Shown here in pieces: positions 22,568 to 34,239 of a stretch of DNA of 64,000 nucleotides. Positions within the stretch are counted from its first letter, which is position 1. Each line of letters begins with the position of its first letter. The stretch is from Benincasa hispida (taxonomy: Eukaryota; Streptophyta; Magnoliopsida; Cucurbitales; Cucurbitaceae): positions 21,581,364 through 21,645,363 of the forward strand of contig NC_052350.1 of NCBI RefSeq assembly GCF_009727055.1, in the 5' to 3' direction. Below the pieces are notes generated by a model that did not search any database, was not told the origin of the DNA, and saw nothing but the letters and a program-made list of their open reading frames with translations. Made by a program: the position numbers and the translations under genes.

Positions 22568-24281
22568 TGATAACTGGCAGAAATGCCAGTTATTATAAGC
22601 CTTTTTTTTAGAATTATGAGGGCTATTAAGTAGAAAACGTGGTGATAATACTTAGAATCTGCGAAAAATTGAGTTTTGCATCGATTAACACCTAAATCCT
22701 CACTGACCCCAATATTATGCGTTACTCCGTGCCAAAGTGTCTATTTTTGTAGCTGTCGCAGGAATCAAACACATGCGTTGGAAATAAGCAATCACAGACA
22801 AACGCATGCGCTGAAGCCAGGCAATTGCAAAGACAAACGCATGCATTGAAAATTGAGCTATCGCATAGACGAATGCATGTGATGATCGCATGCGTCCATC
22901 GCATGGAATTTGCGGTGATCGAATGCACCCATCGCATGGAAGTTGCAGTGATCAAGCAAATACAGTGATAAATTGGAGATTGCAGCCATAGAGTGACAAC
23001 CATAATAGAAGGGCGATCGCAAGATGGGTAGAACGGGTTGATACTTCAGCTAAATCAAGCTCAGACGCAGACCTTGGGAGTATCAACAAGATAAGACGAT
23101 GTGACATTGCCCATACTGCGACAAAGGCAACAGTGAGACATAACGCAATCATGATAGCTGTCGGCGTTTAAACTCTATAAATAGCCCCTTGGACCTTTAT
23201 TTCAAAGAATATGAACTAGTGCCTCAAGGTAGAGGTTTGCGATCACAGATGAGAGCATGAGCGACATTTTCAGTGAGAATTCTTCATCTCTACCAACCAG
23301 ACCGAGTGAAGACCGGAGCTTTCATCGGAGATAGAGCTCGAGAGAGACATCTCCACCATTCATCCATGGCACCACCGACAACCTTGAAGCAAAGTCTTTC
23401 ATTTCTCTTCTAACCTGTATTACATTTTAGCTTAAGATATTAAGACATTTTGTAATCAATGCATCTCTTGATTCCTTCAATGCCAACTTCTTCATCATCT
23501 TTATCGTTATCATCGTTTACCTACATCATTTATTTATCAAAGACGATCACATACTTAATCGTGTAGCCTAGAGATAGGACGCATGTAGCAACCCACCGAG
23601 AGGTGTGCGTTGTGCGAGTATAATGAGTTAATCCTCTTTGCTTGGTGAAAGGTTGTAGCAACGCTGCTATGGGCTGTGTTGCAATGCTTTTCTATAAGTT
23701 AAATAGCCGCGTCTAATTACCTGAGAAGGTAAGAGATGGAACATACTAAAGCAAAGTATGCATTGTCCCTAGAGATAGGCACAATTTTATGCTCGACGTA
23801 ACCATGCACTATAGAGATATAGTCATGCGACTGACCACCGAGAGGTGTGCGATGCGTTAGTGCGACGAGCTGGGATTACTCGAGCGATTTAAGATAATAA
23901 ACATTACTATGTGTTAACGGTTGTTATGTATCTACCAATTCTCATCGCAAGTCTCTTATTGCTCTATCTGTTTAGTTAGGAGCAGGAGTAGTGTTTATAT
24001 CCATTAAACTTCTTCTTTTTACTTTTATTCATCGCCTCAAACGCATTACTTCACAAGCATTATTGAGTGATAAGTCCCTGTGTTCGACCTTGGATTACTC
24101 GAGAAACTTGTGTTCTCGTTATACTTGCCAAGAAGGCAAGAAAACTTGTGATAAGAACGCATGGTCATTGCATACTAGATTAACGTATTTTCATTCCAAC
24201 GCATAAACGCATAGCTTAAGTATGTACAACGCATGATTACGTGCAATAATCCCATCACCCGTTCCTTTTCTAATCCCAACA
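22568..24281 (+). repeat. 3' LTR of the LARD element
   Basis: 1714 bp, TG...CA, collinear with the 5' LTR except for the adapter chimera. Few substitutions separate them, so this insertion is younger than its C2 host. Confidence 0.9.
23176..23183 (+). promoter_or_regulatory. TATA box in the LARD LTR
   Basis: TATAAATA followed by GCCCC, about 610 bp into the LTR. Position and sequence fit the U3/R promoter of a plant LTR element. Confidence 0.6.
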
Positions 24282-24286
24282 ACGCT

Positions 24287-26091
24287 ACATTTTTAAAAGA
24301 GAACCATATTAGGGATCATAAACCACGCAGTAGGATAGTTTTAACTGAACTTTCTACTGAAACTACTGAACCTTCAACAAGAGTTGTTGAAGAGCCAAGT
24401 ACATCAACAAGAGTTATTGATATTGGTTCATCTAGTAGTACATATCCACCTTAATTGTTGAGGGAAACCTCAACATAGGCGACGGTTGCAAACCCGTCTA
24501 TACGTTATATAGGTTTAACAGAAACCTTAGCTACAATATCTGATGACGACATTGAGGATCCATTGTCTTATAAGAAGGCAATGAAGGATGTTGACAAAGA
24601 TGAATGGGTCAAATCTATGGATCTTGAAATGGAGTTTATGTACTACAATTCGGTTTGGGATCTTATAGATCAACCTGACGAGGTAAAACCTATAGGCTGC
24701 AAATAGATTTACAAAAGGAAATGAGGTGTTGATGGGAAGGTGCAAACCTTCAAGGCTACCCAAGTTGAGAGAGTCGACTATGAGGAAATTTTCTCACCTA
24801 TTGCCATGTTGAAGTTTATTTTAATACTCCTGTCCATTTCCTCATATTATGACTATGAGATTTGACAAATGGACGTAAAGACTGCCATTCTAAATGGCAA
24901 TTGGGGAGACTATCTATATGCAGCAGCCTGAGGGATTCATAACCCAAGGTCAAGAGCAAAAGGTTTACAAAATTAATTGGTCCATTTATGGATTGAAACA
25001 AGCTTCTTGATCTTGGAATATAAGATTTGATAATGCGATCAAATATTGGCTATTGATGAGTCTTATGTTTACAAGAAGATCATCAACAGTTCAGTAGCTT
25101 TTCTAGTATTGTACATAGATGATATCCTACTCATTGGGAATGATATAGGTCTATTGACTGAAATTAAAGATTGGTTGGAAACCTAATTCCAAATGAAAGA
25201 TTTGAGAGAGGTGCAGTTTGTTCTGGGTATTCAGATCTTTAAGGATCGAAAGAAAAAAAAAATTGCTGGCTTTTTCTTAGGCATCATACATTGACAAGAT
25301 GCTTATCAAATATTTGATGCAAAATTCTAAGAGAGGCTTGCCACCTTTCAGGCATGAAGTTGCTCTATCTAAGGAATAGTGTCCTGATACACCTTAAGAA
25401 GTTGAGGAGATAAGATGGATCCCCTATGCATCAACTGTTGGTAGCTTGATGTATGTGATGTTATGTACTAGACCTGACATCTACTATGCAGTGGGAATAG
25501 TTAGTAGATATCGGTCGAATCCAGGATTAGTTCACTGTACTACCGTTAAAACTATCCTCAAGTATCTTTCAAGAACGAGGGACTACATACTCATGTATGG
25601 GTCTAGGGATTTGATCCTTATAAGGTACAAAGACTCTGGTTTTCAGGCTGATAGGATTCTAGGAAATCTACTTCAGGATTAGTTTTCGATCTTAACCTTG
25701 GGGCTGTAGTCAGGAGAAGCACCAAGCAAAGGTGCATTGTTGACTCCACCATGGAGGCAGAGTATGTAGCAGCTTGTGAAGCTGCCAAGGAGGTTGATTG
25801 GCTCAAGAAATTCTTGACTGAAATGGAAGTAGTTCTAGACATGTAAAAACCAATCACCCTTTATTGTACTGTGGCTAATTCTAGGGAGTCCAGAAGTCAC
25901 AAGCGCGGGAAGCACATAGAGCGAAAGTATCACCTAATATGAGATATTGTGCATCATAGGGATGTGATCGTCATACAGATAGCTTCGGTGTACAACGCTG
26001 TTGACCCCTTTACAAAGGCCCTCATGGCTAAGGTGTTTGAAGGACACCTACAGAGTATGGGTCTACCAGACATGCCACATTCAGTCTAGGT
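24287..26091 (+). pseudogene. copia reverse transcriptase-RNase H (C2)
   Basis: Pol resumes after the LARD element with NHIRDHKPRS, then serine/threonine-rich linker repeats (STRVVEE, STRVIDI). Reverse transcriptase includes EDPLSYKKAM, DEWVKSMDLEM, the MDVKTAILNG region near 24870, and an intact YIDDILLIG catalytic motif near 25110. RNase H shows IRWIPYAST, SLMYVMLCTRPDI, then EAEYVAACEA-like sequence in a shifted frame, and the end VDPFTKALMAKVFEGHL before a TAG at about 26089. Many stops and frameshifts interrupt it. Confidence 0.83.
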
Positions 26092-26197
26092 TAAGTGGGA
26101 GGTTTTGTATTGGCGCGTATTGTATGCCCTAGTTTCTTGTTTTTTTGTACTTTTATATTAGTTTGACTTTTATGATGTACATCTCACTAGCTTTAGA

Positions 26198-26210
26198 ACA
26201 AGTGAGAGAT
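26198..26210 (+). promoter_or_regulatory. polypurine tract of C2
   Basis: AACAAGTGAGAGA lies directly before TGTTGGGATT. The family consensus in this window is AGGACAAGTGGGAGAT. Confidence 0.75.
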
Positions 26211-26635
26211 TGTTGGGATTGATATCCTAAATCTCGTGGGTTCTATAGTTTATAATTATAATGTACAAATGGTTTATTTATCTAATAGAATCAGAGGCAT
26301 TTTATTTGACATTTAGTAGAATTAACCCACAAAACCAATAAATTAAGATCCAAGGTTATCTTTTGTAACTTAAACATGTTTGTGGAGACATATATGTAGA
26401 TCATGTTTAAGAGATAACCTAAATAGTCTGTAGTAGATGGATAAGGTCGGGTACCTTATCATAGTGAAATTACGAAGACGACTCGCTTTGTAGTTGTTAT
26501 AATTGTTGTAAAGTCCTACAAATGATCTGATCCTAATCATTCATGTGGAGACATGTGAGCAGGGGTGTTCTATACAAAGAGTTTGTATAAACTGGACCAC
26601 AAAATGACTAGTCTCACTATATAACTGTTGGAAGT

Positions 26636-28525
26636 AGCAAGCATACAACGGAAGAATTCAAGATTATTAAGCACTCTAATTCATTAATTTTAGCATTAAA
26701 TCAAGCATGTTCATAGAATAGCAAGAGAGTTTTTGAAATACCTTTGATGAACTCTTTTGATCTACGAAATCAACTTTAATTATGACTCCAAAAGCTTATG
26801 GACTACCAATAGATCTTCTTTACTATTCTTTTGGACCTTAAGTTAAGTTGCAGGACTCAAAATAAGTTAAATTGAGGGAAGAATGAGGAAGAACACATTG
26901 GTTTTTCACTCAAAATTGAAGAAGTCTTCTTTTATAAAAAACCTCAGCATAATCCACTTTTGCATGGTCAAAACTCAACACAAACTTGAGAGTTTTATGT
27001 CAAGGTTTCATGCAATCAGATCATCTAGGTAGAAGACAACTCTTACTCCTTTGATTTAGTGGAATGGTGAGAGTTTCTGCAAGTGGAAAAAACCCAATTT
27101 TCTATTTGATTTTGAAAAAAATTTCAAAATTAAAATGCAATATCAATGTTAATTTTTAATTAAACTGAAATTTCATTAATTTTACCAAAATTAATTCAAT
27201 AATTAATTTTAAATAAAATTAATAATTAATTAAACAATTTAATTAGTTCTTATTAATTTAATATAAAGTAATAAATTAATCAAACTCCAATTCCACAACC
27301 ATGAATCTCTATTCATGAAATTTGATATTTAAATCGAATTTAAATATCAACCAATTATCCAATTTCGTTTAATTCAATAATTAGTAATTATATCACATAT
27401 AATTACAAATTTCCTTAATTCGAATTTGAACGTTTCAAATTTACTCATCACCCTATTTTAAGGTTTATTCCATTTGTGAACTAGTAGGGGGACCTAATAG
27501 ACCTACAAATCATGGGCTCCAACGATCTGAGATTAATTGGCTAAACTCTTTAACCTAATTAACCACCATTCGTTAACTATCGAATCACTCCACTAAAATC
27601 CAACAGTTGCACTCCCTTCACTGTAGATATTTTTTGTCCACTTGATATAACCATAATTAGTAAGTTAACCCTTGACAGGTTGTTCGTAATAACGGTTGGG
27701 TCAATAGCTGTTTTACCCCCGATATTACCTCTTGTTCCTTAAGTCCCACTGATCCTCTAATAAACAATTGGTTTGAGATCCAATCATCTAACTAAGTCCC
27801 TCTCGAGCCAATAAGAGGGTAAGGCCTCTTGTTTAAGACCTGGAGTCAGCACTTAAGGGAACAACCTTTCTAGTATCCATAAAAGCGAGTAGAAGTGAAT
27901 TCTATCTCGCACCCTATGTCCCTAGCTATTTACTTAGTCTTACCCCTAAAATGGGAAGCTTATTGAGCCAGTGCTATTGAGCCAACCCTCACCCATGAAA
28001 ATCTAAGGATAATCCCGAATAAATAGGAGTTCATAGTTAGCTTAAAATTTAGGTTAAGTTATTTAGGTCATCGCTTTGAAATAGTCAGTCTTAAATAGTA
28101 AACAACATTATAAAATAAGAGTGACTTATTTCTTGGTCTTATCTTATGTAAATTCTTTGCATAGGATACCCCTACTTCTCATGTCTCCACATGAACGAAT
28201 CAAGATCACTTTGTTTGTAGCATTTTACAACAATCTACAAAGTGGGCTGTATCCAATAGTGTTATCAGAATAAGGTACTCAACCATATTCGTAAATTATA
28301 GATCATTTTGGCTATCTACTTGAACTTGATCCACTCTTATCTCTCCACATAAAGTTCAAGTATTCATGTAATAACCATGAATCTTAATATATTGGATTTA
28401 GTCTATACAAGTGCAATTTATATATTCAATAACAATTTGATTGAATAACTGGAAATAACATTTTTATTGTAAATAGAATATGTTTAAAATTACAGATTGC
28501 GAGTTTTAGGTCATACAACCCAACA
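26636..28525 (-). mobile_element. solo LTR of a related copia subfamily
   Basis: On the minus strand it starts TGTTGGGTTGTATGACC and ends GCTTGCTACTTCCAACA, 1890 bp. Flanks are ATAAC (26631-26635) and TTAAC (28526-28530), a 5-bp duplication with one change. Interior phrases match the main LTR family (a GGTACCTTAT-like block, CACTTTGTAG), but overall it is clearly divergent. No internal region is present, so unequal recombination removed the element. Confidence 0.85.
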
Positions 28526-29612
28526 TTAACACCATTGATAGAAGAGTATAACATTTCAATAGGATGACCATAGGTGACTTGACCTTAATCCTGAGTGAGT
28601 TAAGAACTCCTACATCTGAAGGCGGTTCTTTGATCTGCATGGGTGGGAGTGGCCAGTTTAGCCAACTCAATATGCCTATCTGGGGATTCGTCTGATTGAG
28701 GAGCTGAGAACACATCTATACGAGAAGGAATTCACTCATTCTCTATAGTTAGGAAAAGTAGAGAAATTTCTCCCTTAAGGGTGATTTCGAGATTTGAACA
28801 ATGTGATGCCACACCCTTTCCTGGCTCGAGAGGGTTTTGGTCATAGTTGGACGATGACTTATTGTTCATTAGAGGGATCAGTGGCACTTAAGGAGTTAAA
28901 TGTAACTACAGAGGAAAAACGGTAATTTTTGCCCAACTGTACTTATGAGCAATTTGTTAAGGGTCAATGCATCATTGATGAGTCATATGCAATGGACATA
29001 GAAATATATTTGTTGTGCGAAGAGTGAAGCTATCGGTCTCTAGTTGACCATTAATGGAAGTTGGGTAATTTAATTAAAGTGTTTAATTAATTAATCAAGT
29101 ACCATTGGAGCTTCAATCTATAAGTCTATAAGGTCCCCTCGGTAGCTCAACTGGGATTATTGATAATTGAATTAATTCTGGATTAATTGGAACCGTTCAA
29201 ATCAATTGAGAGAATTAATTTTTTATGATATAATTAATATGAATTGATTATGATTAATATAATGTATTTAATACATTATAACATAAAGTTTATTTTGAGA
29301 GGAATAAAAATTTGAATATGATTCAAATATTAAATATATGAATTGGATTTATATAAAAAAATATAGGTTAAATTTAATATGAATTTGATTTATATTAGAT
29401 ACTATAGGTTTAACGAGAGAATTACAAACTATATGTTATATTATATTTGATATAATATATATTATAGGTTAATATAACAGATAAGTATGATATATGAATT
29501 ACCTAATAAGGTGGTTATCATATAATTATATATTATTAATTAAATTAAAATTGATTTTAATATTATTTTATTTAAATTTTGAATTTAAATTAAAGGAGGG
29601 AGTTATGCATAG

Positions 29613-30112
29613 TGTAACGGTCATGCTTGTCCAGGGCCTGTTGCCCATGGCCGAATGCCCAATCCTACCCCCTTCTAGCATACTTTCATATCGTGTATTG
29701 TATTAGTTTAGTTAGCTTGCTTTCTTTACATTTTCATTGTAGGTGACCACTCGCCCTTTTGCATATGCAAGGGCGACAGTTGGCTTTTTGTTCAGAATGC
29801 ACTATATGGGGATAAGACTAACCATTACTTCCTCATACCCAGAGTAGTACTCTATAAAGCCGTTGTTGTTGCTTATTGCTTTCTAGTCTACTACAATCTT
29901 TCTTTCTTTATACACACTCTCAAATCTTCTTACGAAAACCTTTTCTCTAAACCCGTTTTCTAAAACCGTTTTCCCTAAAAACGGGGGTGGAGGTTGCAAG
30001 AGGCACTCGGTGTGCCATCGACAGTCCGTATACGAGTTGGCTGGCTTGTTCGTGAGCGGGAACAAGTGCCGCACAATCGCTAAGAGAAGCTTCCGAAAGA
30101 GCGATTGTGACA
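29613..30112 (+). mobile_element. 500-bp solo LTR
   Basis: It starts TGTAACGGTCATGC and ends GCGATTGTGACA, with perfect CATAG duplications (29608-29612 and 30113-30117). It splits the phrase GGGAGTTATGCATA...CCCTTATTTCTCTCC of the C2 LTR. A TATA box is at 29853-29859. The terminal form TGTAAC...GTGACA and short length suggest a Ty3/gypsy LTR; the lineage is not determined. Confidence 0.85.
29853..29859 (+). promoter_or_regulatory. TATA box of the 500-bp LTR
   Basis: TATAAAG midway in the solo LTR sets its orientation as plus. Activity is not known. Confidence 0.5.
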
Positions 30113-30607
30113 CATAGCACCCTCCCCTTATTTCTCTCCACCAAATCATGGGAATTAGGGGGTTACAGGAAATCGTCTTCTCCCCTGAAAAACTCAGACT
30201 CCTAGTGTTGTGCTTTGAAACATTTTTTTCCTCTCAAAATCTACAATTCTCTTGTCAAAATTTTCATGAAGTCCACAAAACTCTCGTGGATTTTCACCCT
30301 ATAAAGAATACCGAGGTAATCCAATGGTGGTGTCCAATTGGGTTTTTGACAGTACTGTGATTTTGGAATTTGTGATCCAAGGAGATCGGTGAGATTGTGA
30401 CTGGTGAGGAATTATGGTGAAGCTTTGTGACTTCAAGGATAAGAGTCCTCTAACCTTAATTTCCTTTTCTTTCCTTTCCTTTTCTTATTTTTTTTTAACA
30501 TGATGGTTTTGTTGAATGCATAATGGTTTTCAAGTCTATAGTTTTATTTTTGTAAAAAAATAAAATTGGGATCCGATCTTACTTCCGTATGGTTTTCACA
30601 AACCTTG

Positions 30608-33290
30608 ATGTACATGGTATCTTGAATAATGAAGATGTTTGGATTGAAGATGATAAAACGATTCCAAATATATTTACTCAATACTTTCATAATATTTTTA
30701 CAACCTCAAATCCTCCTAATGAAGCGATAGATTAGGTGTTTGAGGGGCTCCTACCAAAAGTTACACCTAATATGAATGATTGGCTCCTTCGACCTTATAC
30801 AACATAGGAGGTGGAGAATGCTCTAAAATCTTTTCATCCTATAAAATCCCCTAATCCAGACGGATTTTTGGTTATTTTTTACAAAAAAAAATATTGGGAC
30901 ATTGTGGGAAGGAGTATATCAGAATGTGTTTTAACCATCCTAAACCGAAGGCATCTATCAAGTACTGGAACAAAACCTATCTAGTTGTCATCCCAAAGAT
31001 CAAGAATCCCAGGTATATTTCTGATTTCCACTCTATCAGTCTTTGCAATATTTTATATAAATTGATCATTAAAGCTATGGTTGTTAGATTGAAAGTGGTC
31101 CCGAAGGACATTAGTTCTGTTAACCAATCTGCCTTTGTTCCTAGACGTCTTATTAGTGATAATAATGTTATAAGCCACGAGTGTATGAATTTAATGGAGA
31201 AAAAGAAAAAAAAAGGAAAAGTGAGTTTTGCTACTTTGAAGTTAGATATGAGTAAGGCGTATGATAGGGTTGAGTGGGCTTTTCTTAGATAAAAATTTAA
31301 TTTGTTTAGGTTTGATAAAGATTGGGTCGAGGTGGTCATGGACTGTGTGTCAACTATGAATCTTGCAATCCTCGTCAATGGGGTCGCTTATGGTTCCATT
31401 TCCCCCTTGAGGGGCTTGAGGCAAGGAGACCCGTTGTCCTCATATTTGTTCTTACTATGTGCCGAAAGTCTTTCGTGAAGGGAATATCTTAAGGGTAATC
31501 TTACAGGATACCAATGTTGAATCTTTGTGCTCCGATTACCCATTTGTTTTTATTTTGCTGATGACAATCTTAATTTTTTTGAAAGCAACTGACCAAGAAT
31601 TTTGGGTGTTTAAGATGATTGTTCAGGTGTATAAACGAGCATCTGGACAATGTGTAAACTTTTCTAAGTCGACCATGCTTTTTTCCCCTAGTTTCAGGAT
31701 GATTGCAAAAATTATTTTGAGAGTGTGATCAACATGAAGGTGGTGAATAGGTTGGACTCTTATTTGGGCCTCCTAACTGGTGTGACTAGAAGGAGGATGA
31801 ATGATTTTAAGACAATTAAAGATAAACACTTTTCAGTGGGGGCTAAAGAAAATCTGATTAAGAGTATTGCTCAAGCAATTCCCACTTATGCTATAAGTTG
31901 CTTCCGTCTTCCTAAATGTTTACGTTCGGATATTATGAAGTTATGTGTGAGATTTTGATGGGGCTTTTCTGAAGAAAAAAAGGAAAATTCATTCGATGCG
32001 GTGGGATAAGCTGCGTTTACCAAAAGAACTGGGGATCTGAATTTCAAAGATCTTGAAATTTTTAACCAAGCTCTTCTTTGCCAAACAGGTTTGGAGGATT
32101 CTTAAGAACCCCCTCTCTCTGTTTAGTAGGGTGTTAAAAGGGAGATATTTTCCGACGTGCTCTGTTTTGGAGGTCTCCTACTCAAAGTTTGATTCATTCT
32201 TTTGGAAAGGGTTATGTTGGGGGAGAGAGGTGTTGAAGAAAGGCATCAGAAAAGCCATCGGCAATGGGAGAACAACTTTAGCTTTTTTGGACCCATAGAT
32301 CCCTACATCTTCTACTTTCAAGGTTATATCTTTTTGTGGTTCGAATGATAGGCGTTGGTCGGCTGATTTTATATCCCCTTCGGAATGTGGATCAGTATCT
32401 ATTGAGATCATTTTTCACCTATGAGGATGTTATGGAGATGATTAAAATCTCCATTAGTATGACAAATAGGGAAGATGAATGGATATGGAACTATAGTAAA
32501 AAATGGGAAATACTCGGTTAAAAGCAGACATAAATGTGCTATTATGGATCGTTTTTGGGGATGTGGATCCAGTTCTTCTCAAGTATCGAGTTTATCGAAT
32601 TGGTGGATGAGATTGTGGACAATCAAAATTCCTTACAAAATTGTTGTGTTTACCTGGAAGGTGTGTCGTAATTGTATTCCTACTATGGTTAACCTTGGAT
32701 CACGAGGTTTGGAGGTTGACCATGGATGCCCAATTTGTCGAAGGAAGAAAGAAACAGTTATTCATGCTCTTTTTGGTTGCCGAAGAGTAAGGAAAGTTTA
32801 GTCAATTTTGTTTCCTGGTAATTGTTTTTCAGAAGTAAAGCACATGCATGTTTTAGATTTTTGGACTGTGTGAGTGGATCATCGAGTATGGGGTGAAGCT
32901 TGGGGTGGACCCAAAAGAAAACTTTATTTCTATCATTGATTCCCCAATTTATAACATATCTGATCAAAACTTGAGTATAATACATATTGACGCAACTTGC
33001 AGAATGGAAACCTTTGTTGTGGGCTTTGGTGGAATTATTGGATCTTCGACTAAGACCATGCTTGCATCTATGCATGATTTTTGAAACCTATTCTTAAGCC
33101 ACTCAAAAGCAGAAGCCTTAGCCATTTTTGAAGGCCTTCGTTTGGTAGCAAGAATGGAATACCATGTGTGTTGATGTTATCAGGAAGATTGCTTCTTCCT
33201 TCCATTCTATTGCCTACCAGCACGTGCCCCATGCCTACAACTAGCTCCTCATGAGCTGTCTCTAAAAGGAGGTTCTTGATCAAGTGTTTC
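30608..33290 (+). pseudogene. LINE reverse transcriptase, zf-RVT and RNase H
   Basis: Starts with HGILNNEDVWIEDD and IFTQYFHNIF, the linker after the endonuclease. Reverse transcriptase blocks: VVIPKIKNP and ISLCNILYKLI near 30990-31060, SAFVPRRLISDN near 31130, TLKLDMSKAYDRVEW near 31235, then FADD (31554-31565), the catalytic motif in a frame shifted from the surrounding one. Next comes NWWMRLWTIKIPYKI, with a zinc-binding zf-RVT region ending CPICRRKKETVIHALFGC (about 32730-32780). An RNase H-like domain has IIHIDATC near 32980 and SKAEALAIFEGL near 33105. At least six frame changes make it a pseudogene. Confidence 0.82.
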
Positions 33291-33300
33291 GTGGCGTAAG

Positions 33301-33639
33301 AATTTTTCTTTGGGATCGTTTCCTTGTATTTTTAGAGATTTTTCTTTTCTTATTGAACATATTATCTCGTAGTTTTGTTTCAATTTGGTTGTCTAAAACA
33401 AAAATCTCATACAAATTATAAAATAAACCATGTATTTTTTTTCAACTAACATAACTCGGCTTATAGATTATTAAACAAATGGTTAAAATTCAACTAAATA
33501 TTTATTGATTGAGTAAGCATGGCTATTTTTTATTGTATACTATTAAAACAAATGAGCCTTCTTTAATAAGATTTTCTTTCTTTATAGATGCACAATAAAA
33601 AGAGTACCACTTCATCTAGCTCAGAAACAAAGACAAAAA
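33301..33639. other. AT-rich junction, LINE 3' side
   Basis: Probably LINE 3' untranslated sequence and flanking DNA. There is no clear poly(A) tail and no target duplication that I can match to the 5' side. Confidence 0.35.
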
Positions 33640-34219
33640 ATTTCCATATGTGATTCACCTTCAGCCACTTAGCAGAGAAAAACAAATTGAGTAAAAATTC
33701 CAGGTAACCAGCCTTATTTCCTCATGGTGTCAATTTCATTCTCTCAGTTAGGGTTCTAAAGCTCTCTAACTTCTCTCTCTTGTTCTTGATCATTTCATGT
33801 AGATCGAAAAAAAAAAAATTTAATAAAGAAAATAAGCATACAACTTCTGAGATGGAGAGAGAAGAAGAAGATCTGCATAAGGATTATAGTGGTTCGGTCT
33901 AATAGACCTACATCCACTGTCAAAGGTATGGGTTTTTTCTTTTTTTTTTTTTTAAGAGATTTTTTAAGGTATTTCAGATCTTTTCAAATTTCTTTTGTCA
34001 TCTTTATTTTTCCTTCCAGATCTGTTTTATATACGTGTTATATACACAAATATGTTTGTAAAGAGGTTACAAAATAGGTAAGCTAAAAAACAATTTTTTT
34101 AGATTATTTATTGTTTCAACAAATAGTAAAAATTTTCTGTTTTCTTGTAATAAGTATACATGAATTGTAACTTTAGCTTTGAAGTTTAAAGGTAATTGTT
34201 TAGCTCAGTTTCTTTTACA
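33640..34219 (-). repeat. 3' LTR of the Tork-like element
   Basis: On the minus strand it starts TGTAAAAGAAACTGAGC at 34219, right after the polypurine tract AAGGTGGAGAGT (34220-34231). A TATA box (TATATAAA, minus strand) is at 34026-34033. The left limit near 33640 is approximate because no second LTR is present. Confidence 0.6.
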
Positions 34220-34239
34220 ACTCTCCACCTTGAGCTAAA

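Larger units (their letters stand above)
19191..24281 (+). mobile_element. LARD-type non-autonomous LTR element, 5.1 kb
   Basis: Two long LTRs (19191-21053 and 22568-24281) start TGATAACTGG and end CCCAACA. A tRNA-Asp-type primer-binding site follows the first and a G-rich polypurine tract precedes the second. Perfect 5-bp duplications ACGCT flank the element (19186-19190 and 24282-24286). The internal 1.5 kb has no gag or pol. The insertion interrupts C2 pol between VFVST and NATFLK. It must have depended on enzymes from another element, probably Ty3/gypsy (Athila/TAT-like) judging from the primer site. Confidence 0.92.
12482..30607 (+). mobile_element. Ty1/copia retrotransposon C2 with nested insertions
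   Basis: Full structural order is present: 5' LTR, iMet primer-binding site, leader, gag, protease, integrase, reverse transcriptase, RNase H, polypurine tract, 3' LTR. It inserted within LINE ORF2. The flanks are degraded (CTATA before, ATGTA after), consistent with an old 5-bp duplication. Four later elements lie inside: hAT (15025-15598), LARD-type element (19191-24281), solo LTR (26636-28525) and solo LTR (29613-30112). The coding region has many stops, so it is old and inactive. Confidence 0.88.
26211..30607 (+). repeat. 3' LTR of C2, split by two insertions
   Basis: It starts TGTTGGGATTGATATCC and ends near CAAACCTTG. Removing the solo LTR (26636-28525), the 500-bp solo LTR (29613-30112) and their duplications leaves about 2.0 kb, the best estimate of the full LTR length of this family. 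The LTR text resumes correctly after each insertion. Confidence 0.85.
11264..33300 (+). mobile_element. LINE (L1-type) split by copia C2
   Basis: The 5' piece (11264-12481) encodes an ORF1 tail and the endonuclease half of ORF2; the 3' piece (about 30608-33300) encodes reverse transcriptase, zinc-binding region and RNase H. The protein frame is continuous across the join: codons for KNT-I before the copia LTR continue as H-G-I-L-N-N after it. Excluding the insertion, about 3.9 kb remain, close to a plant LINE ORF2. The 5' end appears truncated, and no clear poly(A) tail or target-site duplication was found at the 3' side. Confidence 0.85.

Noticed and set aside
30977..31378. 133-codon minus-strand frame
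   Set aside because: Antisense shadow of the LINE reverse transcriptase.
32758..33075. 105-codon minus-strand frame over the LINE 3' region
   Set aside because: Antisense shadow of the zf-RVT and RNase H regions.
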